Assembly (NCBI GenBank): GCA_963792855.1
Contig: CAWBXZ010000015.1
Coordinates: 26,468-90,467 of the forward strand
Source: SG8-40 sp963792855
Lineage (GTDB): Bacteria > Pseudomonadota > Gammaproteobacteria > Burkholderiales > Eutrophovitaceae
DNA: 64,000 nucleotides
Direction of reading: 5' to 3'
Shown here: in pieces, positions 17,155 through 24,944 of the stretch
Numbering within the stretch: position 1 is the first letter of the stretch
Layout: each line of letters opens with the position of its first letter
Program-made: the position numbers and the translations under genes
Notes under the pieces: model-generated
What the model saw: the letters and a program-made list of their open reading frames with translations, nothing else
Told to the model about the DNA's origin: nothing
Database searches by the model: none

Positions 17155-18626
17155 ACGATCAGCACGACTTGACGGTGATCCTGCGTTCGCGCTTTCCGAT
17201 TGTCGCGATAGAGACGCACGAAGAAACTCGCGTGATCGGCTTGCTCGAGCGAATCTGCAACCTCGAACAGCAGGCGCTGTTTGTCTGGACCGTCACGGAC
17301 GGGCTGAGCCGTCATGGACGCAGCGACTCGATTCCGCTCACCTTCGAGCCGATGCAGGCATTGCGGCACATCTACAAGACCAGCCAGAACGGGATCTATA
17401 CGCTGATCGATCTGCATCCTTTTCTCGATGACCCGATCAATCAGCGCCTGATCAAGAGTATTGCCAACGACTATCAGAAAACCGCACGGACGCTGGTGCT
17501 GGTAAGCCACCGCATCGAGCTGCCGGCCGACATTTCCCGGCTCACGGCACGCTTCTCCCTGACCATGCCCGATGCCGAAGGCATGCGGAAACTGGCACAG
17601 GAGGAGATCGATGCCTGGGCCCGGCGCGAAGGTTCCCGTGTGAAAGGCAGCCGCGATGCGGGCAATCAGCTGGTGCAGCATCTGGTTGGCATGAGCGCAT
17701 CCGATGCGCGCCGGCTGGTGCGGCACGCAATCCATGACGACGGCGCCATTACCGGCGCGGATATCGACCGTGTCCTGAAGTTCAAGCACGAATCGCTGGG
17801 CGCGGACAGTGTGCTGACCCTTGAACTCGAAACCGCAGGGTTTTCCGAAGTCGCCGGGCAGGCCCGGCTCAAGGAATGGCTGGCGCAGCGCCGGGCGGCT
17901 TTTACCAGTGAAGTTGCGGGCCTGGAGCCGCCGCGCGGCATCATGCTGCTGGGTGTGCAGGGCGCCGGAAAAAGTCTGGCGGCGAAAGCGGTGGCGGGTA
18001 GCTGGGGTGTGCCGCTGATGCGGCTGGATTGTGCGACCCTGTATGAGAAATGGATAGGCGAGACCGAACGCAACTTGCGTGAAGCGCTGCGCGCGGCCGA
18101 AGCGATGGCGCCTTGCGTGCTGTGGATGGACGAAATCGAAAAGGGCCTGTCCGCGGATTCGGACAGCGACTCCGGCGGCACCTCGCGACGGTTGCTGGGC
18201 ACGCTGCTGACGTGGATGGCGGAACGCAAGAGCCGCGTGTTTCTCGTCGCCACCGCCAATGACATTCAGTCGCTGCCGCCGGAACTGATTCGCAAGGGGC
18301 GGATGGACGAGGTTTTCTTCGTTGATTTGCCGGATGCCGAAGCGCGCGCCGAGGTGTTCAGGATTCATCTGCGAAAACGCGATTTCGACCCTGCGGCGTT
18401 TGACGTCGTGACGCTGGCAACCGCAAGCGAGGGATTCTCCGGTGCCGAGATCGAACAGGCTATCGTCGCAGCCTTGTACGAAGCACACGCGCGCGGGTCG
18501 GAACTGTCGGATGCGGTCGTCTCGGAGGAGATCGCCCGCACGCGGCCGCTATCGGTTATCGCCCGCGAACGCATCCAGGCGTTGCGCGAGTGGGCGAAAA
18601 ACCGCGCAGTCATGGCAAACGGTTAG
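17151..18626 (+). CDS. AAA family ATPase (Ycf46-like)
   Basis: A 491-residue ATPase. The N-terminal 220 residues lack a known motif; then come Walker A GVQGAGKSLAAKAVA, Walker B VLWMDEIEKGL, the sensor VATANDIQSLPPELIRKGRMDE and an arginine-finger region. The second half resembles FtsH/Ycf46-type AAA domains. Family members are widespread in cyanobacteria, plastids and proteobacteria with only partial functional data. Overlap with comM (ATGA) indicates co-translation, and the VIT gene follows after 21 bases. Confidence 0.85.
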   Translation: MNDQHDLTVILRSRFPIVAIETHEETRVIGLLERICNLEQQALFVWTVTDGLSRHGRSDSIPLTFEPMQALRHIYKTSQNGIYTLIDLHPFLDDPINQRLIKSIANDYQKTARTLVLVSHRIELPADISRLTARFSLTMPDAEGMRKLAQEEIDAWARREGSRVKGSRDAGNQLVQHLVGMSASDARRLVRHAIHDDGAITGADIDRVLKFKHESLGADSVLTLELETAGFSEVAGQARLKEWLAQRRAAFTSEVAGLEPPRGIMLLGVQGAGKSLAAKAVAGSWGVPLMRLDCATLYEKWIGETERNLREALRAAEAMAPCVLWMDEIEKGLSADSDSDSGGTSRRLLGTLLTWMAERKSRVFLVATANDIQSLPPELIRKGRMDEVFFVDLPDAEARAEVFRIHLRKRDFDPAAFDVVTLATASEGFSGAEIEQAIVAALYEAHARGSELSDAVVSEEIARTRPLSVIARERIQALREWAKNRAVMANG

Positions 18627-18647
18627 GTTACAAAAGGAAAGCACCAA

Positions 18648-19682
18648 ATGGACGCTCTCGAAAGCTGGAAAGAAGAAATGCGCTCTGCCTACCTGTACCG
18701 CGTGGTGTCGGCTTGTGAGGCGGGAACGGCACGCGAGGGGCTGTTCAGGCAATTGGGGATCGAGGCCGAAAGCCAGGCGAAGATCTGGGCGGACAACCTG
18801 CGCAAGGAAGGCAGCGCGGTGCCGGCTGCCTACGTGCCCGACATGCGCAGCCGCATCATCGCCGCGCTCACCCGCCGCTTCGGGCCGCGCTCGACACGCA
18901 GCCTGCTCACGGCAATGAAAGTACGCGGCATGTCCCTGTATGCGGTGTCCGATCCGCGCCACTTCGTGCCGGGGGCGAAGTCCGGCGGCGAGGGCCGCCA
19001 CCGCGGTTTGTCCGGCGGCGGCAACCTGCGCGCCGCCGTTTTCGGCGTCAACGACGGACTGGTATCCAACGCCAGCCTGATACTCGGCGTGGCCGGTGCG
19101 GCTGCGGACGCCGGCATCATCGTGCTGTCGGGTGTCGCGGGCTTGCTGGCCGGGGCGTTCTCGATGGCGGCCGGCGAATACGTTTCCGTGCGCTCGCAGC
19201 GCGAAATGTACGAGTACCAGATCGGGCTCGAGGCGGACGAACTCGAACAGTATCCGGAAGAAGAGGCGGGGGAGCTGGCGCTGATTTACGAAGCGCGCGG
19301 CATCCCGCGCGACACGGCAAAAAAGATGGCCGACGACATCATTGCCGATCCCGATCGTGCGCTCGATGCGCTGGCGCGCGAAGAACTCGGACTGAACCCG
19401 GACGAACTGGGCTCGCCAATCGGTGCGGCAGTGTCTTCGTTTCTCGCCTTTTCGGCGGGCGCGTTGGTTCCCTTATTGCCGTTCCTGGTGTTGGCACACC
19501 ATGGTGCGTTGCCAATCTCGATCGGACTGACCGCATTGGCCCTGTTCTCCGTCGGCGCAACCCTGAGCCTGTTTATCGGCCGTGGTGCGATCACGGGCGG
19601 GCTTCGCATGCTGCTGATCGGCGGTGGCGCCGGTGCGCTGACGTTCTTGATCGGGCGCATGCTGGGTGTAGCGCTCGCGTAA
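18648..19682 (+). CDS. VIT1/CCC1-family transporter with N-terminal ferritin-like domain
   Basis: A 344-residue membrane protein. Residues 1-110 are soluble and helical and resemble the rubrerythrin-like cap found on some VIT proteins (SWKEEMRSAYLYRVVSACE), though the Glu-x-x-His pair of a true di-iron site is not obvious. The rest is the VIT domain. It has AAVFGVNDGLVSNASLILGV in the first helix, SMAAGEYVSVRSQREMYE with the metal-binding Glu cluster, and three further C-terminal helices. VIT proteins move Fe2+ or Mn2+ out of the cytoplasm. The RBS is AAAGGAAAG. Confidence 0.88.
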   Translation: MDALESWKEEMRSAYLYRVVSACEAGTAREGLFRQLGIEAESQAKIWADNLRKEGSAVPAAYVPDMRSRIIAALTRRFGPRSTRSLLTAMKVRGMSLYAVSDPRHFVPGAKSGGEGRHRGLSGGGNLRAAVFGVNDGLVSNASLILGVAGAAADAGIIVLSGVAGLLAGAFSMAAGEYVSVRSQREMYEYQIGLEADELEQYPEEEAGELALIYEARGIPRDTAKKMADDIIADPDRALDALAREELGLNPDELGSPIGAAVSSFLAFSAGALVPLLPFLVLAHHGALPISIGLTALALFSVGATLSLFIGRGAITGGLRMLLIGGGAGALTFLIGRMLGVALA

Positions 19683-19751
19683 CCGGAGCGGAGTGCGACA
19701 GCGGCGCTGCCGCGAGAAGGAACTGTGCGCCATTCCGGGCGGTAACAACCC

Positions 19752-20741
19752 CTATGGGATCAACACCATGGCACCCAGCGTCGAGCCACTCTCAATCGCA
19801 ACGTGCGCCTGTACCGCGTCTTTCAAGGCGTACTCCCGTGAGATGTTCGCGTCGAGGATGCCATCGCCGATGGCCTTGAACAGATCGCGTGCCGCCCATT
19901 CGAGGTCGGAGCGTTTGGCGAGGTAGTGCATGATCGCCGGCCGGGTGATGAACAGCGAGCCGCGCCGACCGAGGTCCTGGATGATGTCGATCGGATCGGG
20001 CGGGCCGGACACATGACCGTACGCCGCGCACACGCCCATCGGTCGCAGGCAGTCGAGCGAATCCTGCAGCGTGTCCTTGCCAATGGCTTCGTAGACCACC
20101 GCCGCGCCTTCGCCATTGGTGACCTGTTTCACTTTCGCGACAAAGCTCTCGCGTGAACGCACTACCGGGTGGTCGCAACCGGCGGCGCGGGCGACCTCTG
20201 CTTTTTCTTCCGTGCTGACGGTGCCGACGACTGTCGCGCCGAGCGCCTTGGCCCATTGGCACAGGATCAGCCCCATGCCGCCGGCGGCGGCGTGAACCAG
20301 AATCGTGTCGCCCGGCTGCACCTTGTAGGTCCGGTGCAGCAGGTATTGCGCCGTCATGCCTTTCATCAGCATTGCCGCGACCTTGCGATCGTCGAGTCCG
20401 TCAGGCAGGTGCAGTAGTTTGTCGGCCGGATAGTTGCGCACTTCGGCGTAACTGCCTAGCGGCGGAATACCGTAGGCGACGCGGTCGCCGTTCTTGAAAT
20501 CACTTACCCCATCACCAAGGCCTTCGACGATGCCGACACCTTCGAAGCCGATGACCACCGGGCAGGGCGGTACCGGCCAGGGATGGGAAATGCCGCCGCG
20601 ATGATAGGTGTCGGCGTAGTTCACGCCAATGGCGGTGTGACGCAGCCGTACTTCTCCCGCTGCAGGCTCCGGCACCGGCCAGTCCTCCCATTGCATGACC
20701 TCGGGCGGACCGAGTTGGTGAATGACCTGTGCTTTCGACAT
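19752..20741 (-). CDS. NADPH:quinone oxidoreductase (zinc-independent MDR family)
   Basis: A 329-residue medium-chain reductase of the QOR type. It has GVNYADTYHRGG and VIGFEGVGIVEGLG in the catalytic domain and the NADPH-binding AAAGGMGLILCQWAKALGA. There are no structural zinc cysteines. It probably reduces quinones by one or two electrons. It follows the DsbA-family gene on the same strand after 27 bases. Confidence 0.92.
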   Translation of the reverse strand: MSKAQVIHQLGPPEVMQWEDWPVPEPAAGEVRLRHTAIGVNYADTYHRGGISHPWPVPPCPVVIGFEGVGIVEGLGDGVSDFKNGDRVAYGIPPLGSYAEVRNYPADKLLHLPDGLDDRKVAAMLMKGMTAQYLLHRTYKVQPGDTILVHAAAGGMGLILCQWAKALGATVVGTVSTEEKAEVARAAGCDHPVVRSRESFVAKVKQVTNGEGAAVVYEAIGKDTLQDSLDCLRPMGVCAAYGHVSGPPDPIDIIQDLGRRGSLFITRPAIMHYLAKRSDLEWAARDLFKAIGDGILDANISREYALKDAVQAHVAIESGSTLGAMVLIP

Positions 20742-20768
20742 TATTGCTGTTCTCCCTGGCGGGTTCGG

Positions 20769-21440
20769 TCAGGCGGCAAACTCTTCGCCAAGCTGGTGCA
20801 GGATCGACGTGAAATTCTCGACTCCCTGCGCGCCGGTCACCAGGTACTTCCGGTTGAAGACCATCGCCGGTACGCCCTGGATGCCGCGGTTTATCCACAG
20901 TCGCTCGGCATCGCGAACCGCGTCCGCAAAGCGCGCGTCCCGCAGCACTGCCAGGGCTTCGTTGCGGTCCAGACCGATGCGCTTCGCGATATCGGCGAGC
21001 ACCTCGGGATCATTCACGTCTTGCCGATGCGTAAAGTACGCTTCGAAAAGCGCCATCTTCAGTTCGTGTTCACGGCCCTGGGTGCCGGCCCAGTGCAACA
21101 GCTGATGTGCCCGGAAGGTGTTCACCATTTTCATGTCGTCGGCGTAGTTGAAGGTGAAGCCGAGTTCGGCGCCCATTGCGGTCAGTCTCGCGCGGGACTT
21201 GCGGCTGTCTTCCGGTGTCGAGCCGTACTTGGCGGCGAGGTGCTGTTGCAGGTCTTCGCCTTCATCCGGCATCTGTGGATTCAGTTCGAACGGGTGCCAG
21301 TGGATTTCTGCCTGCGTGCCGGTTTCGCGCAGCGCGGTTTCGAGTTGCCTGTAGCCGATGATGCACCATGGGCAGACCACGTCCGAGGCAATGTCGATGC
21401 GCAGCCGTGTTCCGCTCGCGTCCCCTACAGGTTCGTTCAT
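20769..21440 (-). CDS. DsbA-family oxidoreductase (FrnE-like)
   Basis: A 223-residue thioredoxin-fold protein with an alpha-helical insertion. The active-site motif VVCPWCIIGYRQLE and the cis-Pro loop GIQGVPAMVFN match the FrnE/2-hydroxychromene-2-carboxylate isomerase-like branch. No signal peptide is present, so it acts in the cytoplasm, unlike DsbA itself. ATG 21440 follows GGAGACAGAC; upstream in-frame sequence is not family-like. Likely role is a redox chaperone or polyketide-type isomerase; the substrate is unknown. Confidence 0.88.
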   Translation of the reverse strand: MNEPVGDASGTRLRIDIASDVVCPWCIIGYRQLETALRETGTQAEIHWHPFELNPQMPDEGEDLQQHLAAKYGSTPEDSRKSRARLTAMGAELGFTFNYADDMKMVNTFRAHQLLHWAGTQGREHELKMALFEAYFTHRQDVNDPEVLADIAKRIGLDRNEALAVLRDARFADAVRDAERLWINRGIQGVPAMVFNRKYLVTGAQGVENFTSILHQLGEEFAA

Positions 21441-21654
21441 GTCTGTCTCCTTGGTCCCGGAATCGTGCCGCGTTTGCGACGGCCACGGCATCCTCGTTGT
21501 CTTCTGCATGTTTGCTGCGTGAGCGCGCAATGAACCTGCGGACGCACGAATTGAATCGATGGTACCAAATCACTGTCGGAATACGGTGAACGGCGGATGC
21601 TCCCATGCGAGGGGTAGAATCCCTGCGAGTCCATCGTCCATGCCGGAAAAGAGA

Positions 21655-22455
21655 ATGTCACCAGTGAGCAGCGAAGTCACCGAAGCGGTCCGCGAAAAGA
21701 CCGCCGCACGTATCAGGGTCTTCTGGCAGCCCGGCTGCACTTCGTGCCTGCGCGTGAAGGAGTTTCTTGCCTCGCAAGGTGTCGAGTTCGAATCCATCGA
21801 CGTTCACAACGATGAAGCAGGGCTGGCGCAGTTGACCGAACTGGGTGCGCGCAGCGTGCCCGTCGTGGCGCTTGGCGACAACTACACGCTTGCGCAGTCC
21901 CTGAATGACGTCATCCGGTTCCTCGACCTCAAGACGGGAAGCATGGAGATGCTGGCGCCGGAAGATCTGGTCGCCAAGCTGGATCTGGTGCTGGCGACCG
22001 CATCGCGCCTTGCCGGACAATTGTCCGAGGAGCAGTTGCGCAGCGTGTTTCGCAACCGCAACCGCACCGTTGCAGCGCTCGTGTTCCATGTCGTTCGCGT
22101 CGCTGAAATGGGTTTGCAGGCGGCGCAACAAACGGAACTGCAATTCGAAGGTTTCAACGATTTGCCGCCAGAGGAGTGGGGCCGCGACGAACTGATGCGC
22201 TGGGCGCAAAAGATTCGTCAGCAAGCGCAGGAGTGGTGGCGCAAGGAAACCGATCCCTCGCTCGCTTACGCCGTGCCGACCTACTACGGGCGGCGGCCGA
22301 TGCACGAAGTGCTGGAGCGCACGGCCTGGCACGCGGCACAGCACACTCGGCAGCTTGCGCTGATTCTGGAAAGCCACGGGATCAAGCCGGACCGGCCGCT
22401 GAGTGCGGCCGAACTTGCCGGGTTGCCGGTGCCCGAGGAAGTCTGGGACCGTTAG
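21655..22455 (+). CDS. glutaredoxin-DinB-like fusion protein
   Basis: A protein of about 266 residues that joins two folds. Residues about 15-95 are a glutaredoxin-like domain with the CxxC site PGCTSCLRVKEFL and the cis-Pro region ARSVPVVALGDN. Residues about 110-255 are a DinB-type four-helix bundle, ending in HAAQHTRQLALIL, whose His residues could bind metal. ATG 21655 has AAAAGAGA just upstream; ATG 21640 is an alternative. The pairing suggests a thiol-linked metal-dependent reaction but no function is established. A decayed copy of its last 120 bases recurs at 30092-30203. Confidence 0.85.
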   Translation: MSPVSSEVTEAVREKTAARIRVFWQPGCTSCLRVKEFLASQGVEFESIDVHNDEAGLAQLTELGARSVPVVALGDNYTLAQSLNDVIRFLDLKTGSMEMLAPEDLVAKLDLVLATASRLAGQLSEEQLRSVFRNRNRTVAALVFHVVRVAEMGLQAAQQTELQFEGFNDLPPEEWGRDELMRWAQKIRQQAQEWWRKETDPSLAYAVPTYYGRRPMHEVLERTAWHAAQHTRQLALILESHGIKPDRPLSAAELAGLPVPEEVWDR

Positions 22456-22714
22456 CCCCGGTTGCCGATCACGATGGTCGCGTGCGCCGCGATCGTCTCG
22501 CCGCGCTTGCAACCAGCGCGTCGCGCACATCGGTTGCCGCGCCGCCACTTCCTTCAGGCGCCGGCCTCAGGCCGACCGGTGAGTAATTGCGACGCTGGCC
22601 GTTTGTCGCGGAGGACATTTTTTTGCAAACGGTCATACGACCCGCGTTATCATTTGCGGTTCGGCAGTGCGGTCATTGGACAATCGGCCAGGCGCCGTAT
22701 TCGGGAGGTGAAAG

Positions 22715-23032
22715 ATGTTACCCAAAACACTATTGCTGATAATTGGACTTCTCGCGGGTGTCAGCTCCATTAGTTCTTGGGCGGCGGATAGCCCGGTCGC
22801 CGGTACGACGCCATGGCAGCGCCCTGCCGGGGCGCCGGTGATCACCAGTGTCGATCACGATTCGGCATGGTTTCAGCGGGCATTGACCGGCATCTCCCGG
22901 CCGTACCCGGCAAGCCTGCGATTTCTCGATGACCAGGGCAATTGGTACACGCCGTTCAATCGTCCGGGGATGACCGGCCTGTACGATATCCGTGGCTGGC
23001 ATCAGCCAGAACACGCCGTCGCCCCGAAATAA
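22715..23032 (+). CDS. small exported protein of unknown function
   Basis: A 105-residue protein not recognised as any family. A clear signal peptide (LLLIIGLLAGVSSISSWA, cleavage before ADSP) is followed by about 80 residues rich in Pro, Gly and aromatics, with no Cys. The RBS GGGAGGTGAAAG is strong. It lies at the left edge of the respiratory island and points the same way, with its own 3' hairpin. It may be an accessory periplasmic factor of the island; this is only position-based. Confidence 0.65.
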   Translation: MLPKTLLLIIGLLAGVSSISSWAADSPVAGTTPWQRPAGAPVITSVDHDSAWFQRALTGISRPYPASLRFLDDQGNWYTPFNRPGMTGLYDIRGWHQPEHAVAPK

Positions 23033-23038
23033 TGAGTG

Positions 23039-23057
23039 CGCTCCCGCAACGGGAGCG
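23039..23057 (+). terminator. stem-loop after the small exported protein gene
   Basis: CGCTCCCG and CGGGAGCG (8 bp, loop CAA) begin five bases after the stop at 23032. No T run follows, so it is a weak or Rho-assisted terminator or an mRNA 3' stabiliser. From here to 23227 no gene is seen. Confidence 0.5.
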
Positions 23058-23227
23058 ACCGACGCTGCTCTAGCCGTATTGCAGCAGCGACGATCATCCT
23101 CACCCGATGTGTTGGGCAAACCTGGCCCAGCCGAGCCGATTCGGGTCGCCAATCCACGAAAACCGCTCTCGTTCGGGAAACTTGCGCAGTGCTGCAAGAA
23201 CGCGAGCGCGATGATCTTGCGCACCGA

Positions 23228-23268
23228 TTGATACACGTCAAATGATGCCCGCGACGGTTGGCTAAGAT
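23228..23268 (+). promoter_or_regulatory. FNR/ANR-type class II promoter in front of the respiratory island
   Basis: TTGATACACGTCAA (23228-23241) matches the FNR consensus TTGATNNNNATCAA at nine of ten defined positions. A -10-like TAAGAT lies at 23263-23268. If transcription starts near 23276, the FNR box is centred at -41.5, the exact class II activator position. This predicts oxygen-responsive expression of the Met-rich, cytochrome and molybdoenzyme genes. The region from 23269 to 23433 has a purine-rich AAAAAAGGAGG but no convincing gene. Confidence 0.65.
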
Positions 23269-23433
23269 TGAAAAAAGGAGGCTGTGTTATTTGACGGTCT
23301 CCCGATAATCAGCGGCGAAAAGGCGTTGAGGGCTGGATATGTTTCCTCATCGCTTTCGGCAGACCGGGGTGCGGAATCCACGGCCTAAACGGTGTCATGT
23401 CGAACCAGGCCGTACAACCATGAGGAGACAGAA

Positions 23434-23958
23434 ATGAATCAGAAATCAAGGAAAGCGTTGGTCCTGTGTCTTGGTTTGGCATTTGCCGCGGGCGCCTCGA
23501 GTGCCTTTGCGGAGCACCATGGACAACAGGGAATGGTGGGCATGGATGCGATGACCGGCATGTCCGGAGACTACGATCCGAACGCGCCCGAAAAAATGCC
23601 GGATGACATGTCGGGGATGTCCGGCATGGGCATGGATGGGATGTCCGGCATGGATGGCATGGGCGGCATGGGCGGCATGGATGGCATGGGCGGCATGACG
23701 GGCGGTATGTCCGGCATGGGCGGCATGGGCGGCATGGGTAGCATGGAAGGAAGGTATGATCCGAACGCACCCGAAAACATGCCTGACGCCATGTCGGGCA
23801 TGGGCGGCATGTCCGGCATGGGCGGCATGGATGGCATGGGCGGTATGGGCGGCATGGATGGCATGGGCGGTATGTCGGGCGGTATGTCGGGCATGGGCGG
23901 CATGGGTGGTATGGGTAGTATGGAAGGAGAGTACGACCCCGCTCATCGAGAAAAGTAA
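23434..23958 (+). CDS. Met/Gly-rich exported repeat protein
   Basis: A 174-residue protein with a signal peptide (ALVLCLGLAFAAGASSAFA). The mature part is almost entirely Gly, Met, Ser and Asp in GMGGM, GMDGM and GMSGM steps. It is built as two near-identical halves of about 60 residues, each opening with YDPNAPE and closing with GSMEG. Strong RBS GAGGAGA precedes ATG 23434. Dense methionine in an exported protein suggests soft-metal binding (copper) or methionine-sulfoxide chemistry, but no family is recognised. It is the first gene after the FNR-type promoter. Confidence 0.75.
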   Translation: MNQKSRKALVLCLGLAFAAGASSAFAEHHGQQGMVGMDAMTGMSGDYDPNAPEKMPDDMSGMSGMGMDGMSGMDGMGGMGGMDGMGGMTGGMSGMGGMGGMGSMEGRYDPNAPENMPDAMSGMGGMSGMGGMDGMGGMGGMDGMGGMSGGMSGMGGMGGMGSMEGEYDPAHREK

Positions 23959-24033
23959 ATGGAGGGGATGTCCGGAATGGATTGCAGTCCCGGCATGTCC
24001 GGCATGTCCGTCCAGGGTGGGACGTGCAACTAG
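23959..24033 (+). CDS. 24-codon Met-rich mini-ORF directly after the Met/Gly-rich gene
   Basis: ATG 23959 follows the TAA of the previous gene with no gap and in the same frame. The 24 codons continue the same theme (MEGMSGMDCSPGMSGMS) and add two cysteines. Either the stop at 23956 split a once longer protein, or reinitiation makes a separate peptide. Coding status is unproven. Confidence 0.35.
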   Translation: MEGMSGMDCSPGMSGMSVQGGTCN

Positions 24034-24072
24034 CAGGATTCTTATCACGAGGAGCCTGTCGTATGGTCGGCT

Positions 24073-24099
24073 CCCGGGGGACCTGGAAGGTCCCCCGGG
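24073..24099 (+). other. strong GC stem-loop between the Met-rich gene and the cytochrome gene
   Basis: A perfect 11-bp stem (CCCGGGGGACC with GGTCCCCCGGG) and a 5-base loop end 20 bases before the cytochrome start. There is no T run after it. It may be a processing or stability element that uncouples expression of the abundant Met-rich message from the enzyme genes. Confidence 0.6.
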
Positions 24100-24119
24100 T
24101 TCTTGCCGGGGGGTGACCA

Positions 24120-24890
24120 ATGCTGAAACCCAATCATTTCGTGCAGGTCGCGGCGCTGATGTGTTTTTCTGCGGGGCTGGCGGCGGCGTGGGCGCAGGAC
24201 GCCCCCGATTACCAGCGAGCGTTGTGGGACCCGATTCATTTCCAGCCACAGATACAGCACGCGACCAATGAGCAGTGCCTCGCCTGCCATCGCGAGGTGC
24301 TGGATAACAAGCCTCTTGCGCAATCGCCTGCCGGCGTCAAGGCAGAAGATTCATTGGCCTGGTATCAGACACTGACCACTTATCAGGGTGGGCAGGAGAG
24401 TTTTCACCGCCGCCATCTGGTTACACCGTTGGCGCAAACCCTGATGGACATGAAATGCAACACCTGCCATCAGGGCCACGACCCGCGCGAGGAGGCGCCG
24501 GTCCCGCCCGACTCGGCCAACGATTCATTCACGCTTCGCAAGCAGGTGAATCCGAATACCTGCCTCATGTGTCACGGCAAGTTAGCATACGAGGTAATGG
24601 GGCTGCCGTCGGACTGGCATAGCTCCGGCAGCATGTTTGGCAACAATTGCCTGGTTTGCCATGCGGCCATCCGAACGACCCGGCACCAGGTCAATTTCCT
24701 CAAAGCGGAAGCGATCGAAGAAGCCGGCAGCAAGAACGGTGATGTGTGTTTTGGATGCCATGGCGGACGTGCCTGGTATCGAATCGCGTTTCCCTATCCG
24801 CGGCATTCATGGCCGGGCATGACGGAACAGACGCCGGAATGGGCGCAGCAGCGGCCTACCGAATCCGAAGCGCGCTTTCGGAACAGGTAG
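24120..24890 (+). CDS. periplasmic pentaheme c-type cytochrome
   Basis: A 256-residue exported protein (signal AALMCFSAGLAAAWA) with five CxxCH heme sites: CLACH, CNTCH, CLMCH, CLVCH and CFGCH. Additional His residues could serve as distal ligands. It has no membrane anchor beyond the signal peptide, so it should be a soluble periplasmic electron carrier. The GGGGGGTGA RBS is close to the start. It precedes the molybdoenzyme gene by 54 bases and is the most likely electron partner for it. It is not an obvious NapC, NrfH or DmsE relative. Confidence 0.85.
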   Translation: MLKPNHFVQVAALMCFSAGLAAAWAQDAPDYQRALWDPIHFQPQIQHATNEQCLACHREVLDNKPLAQSPAGVKAEDSLAWYQTLTTYQGGQESFHRRHLVTPLAQTLMDMKCNTCHQGHDPREEAPVPPDSANDSFTLRKQVNPNTCLMCHGKLAYEVMGLPSDWHSSGSMFGNNCLVCHAAIRTTRHQVNFLKAEAIEEAGSKNGDVCFGCHGGRAWYRIAFPYPRHSWPGMTEQTPEWAQQRPTESEARFRNR

Positions 24891-24944
24891 TGATCAGAGT
24901 CCGGAACGACAAATCCACTGCCAGGCACAGAACGGAACAACAAC

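Noticed and set aside
23284..23388. A 34-codon leader frame (GTG start) after the FNR-type promoter
   Set aside because: The GGAGG lies only two bases from the GTG, too close for normal initiation, and the peptide has no similarity.
23434..23958. The repeated GGCATG units as a CRISPR or non-coding satellite
   Set aside because: The units are irregular, keep one reading frame and encode a protein with a signal peptide; there are no spacers.
23309..24249. Two long Pro/His/Cys-rich frames antisense to the Met-rich gene
   Set aside because: Their composition is simply the complement of the GGCATG repeat; the sense frame has a signal peptide and a strong RBS.
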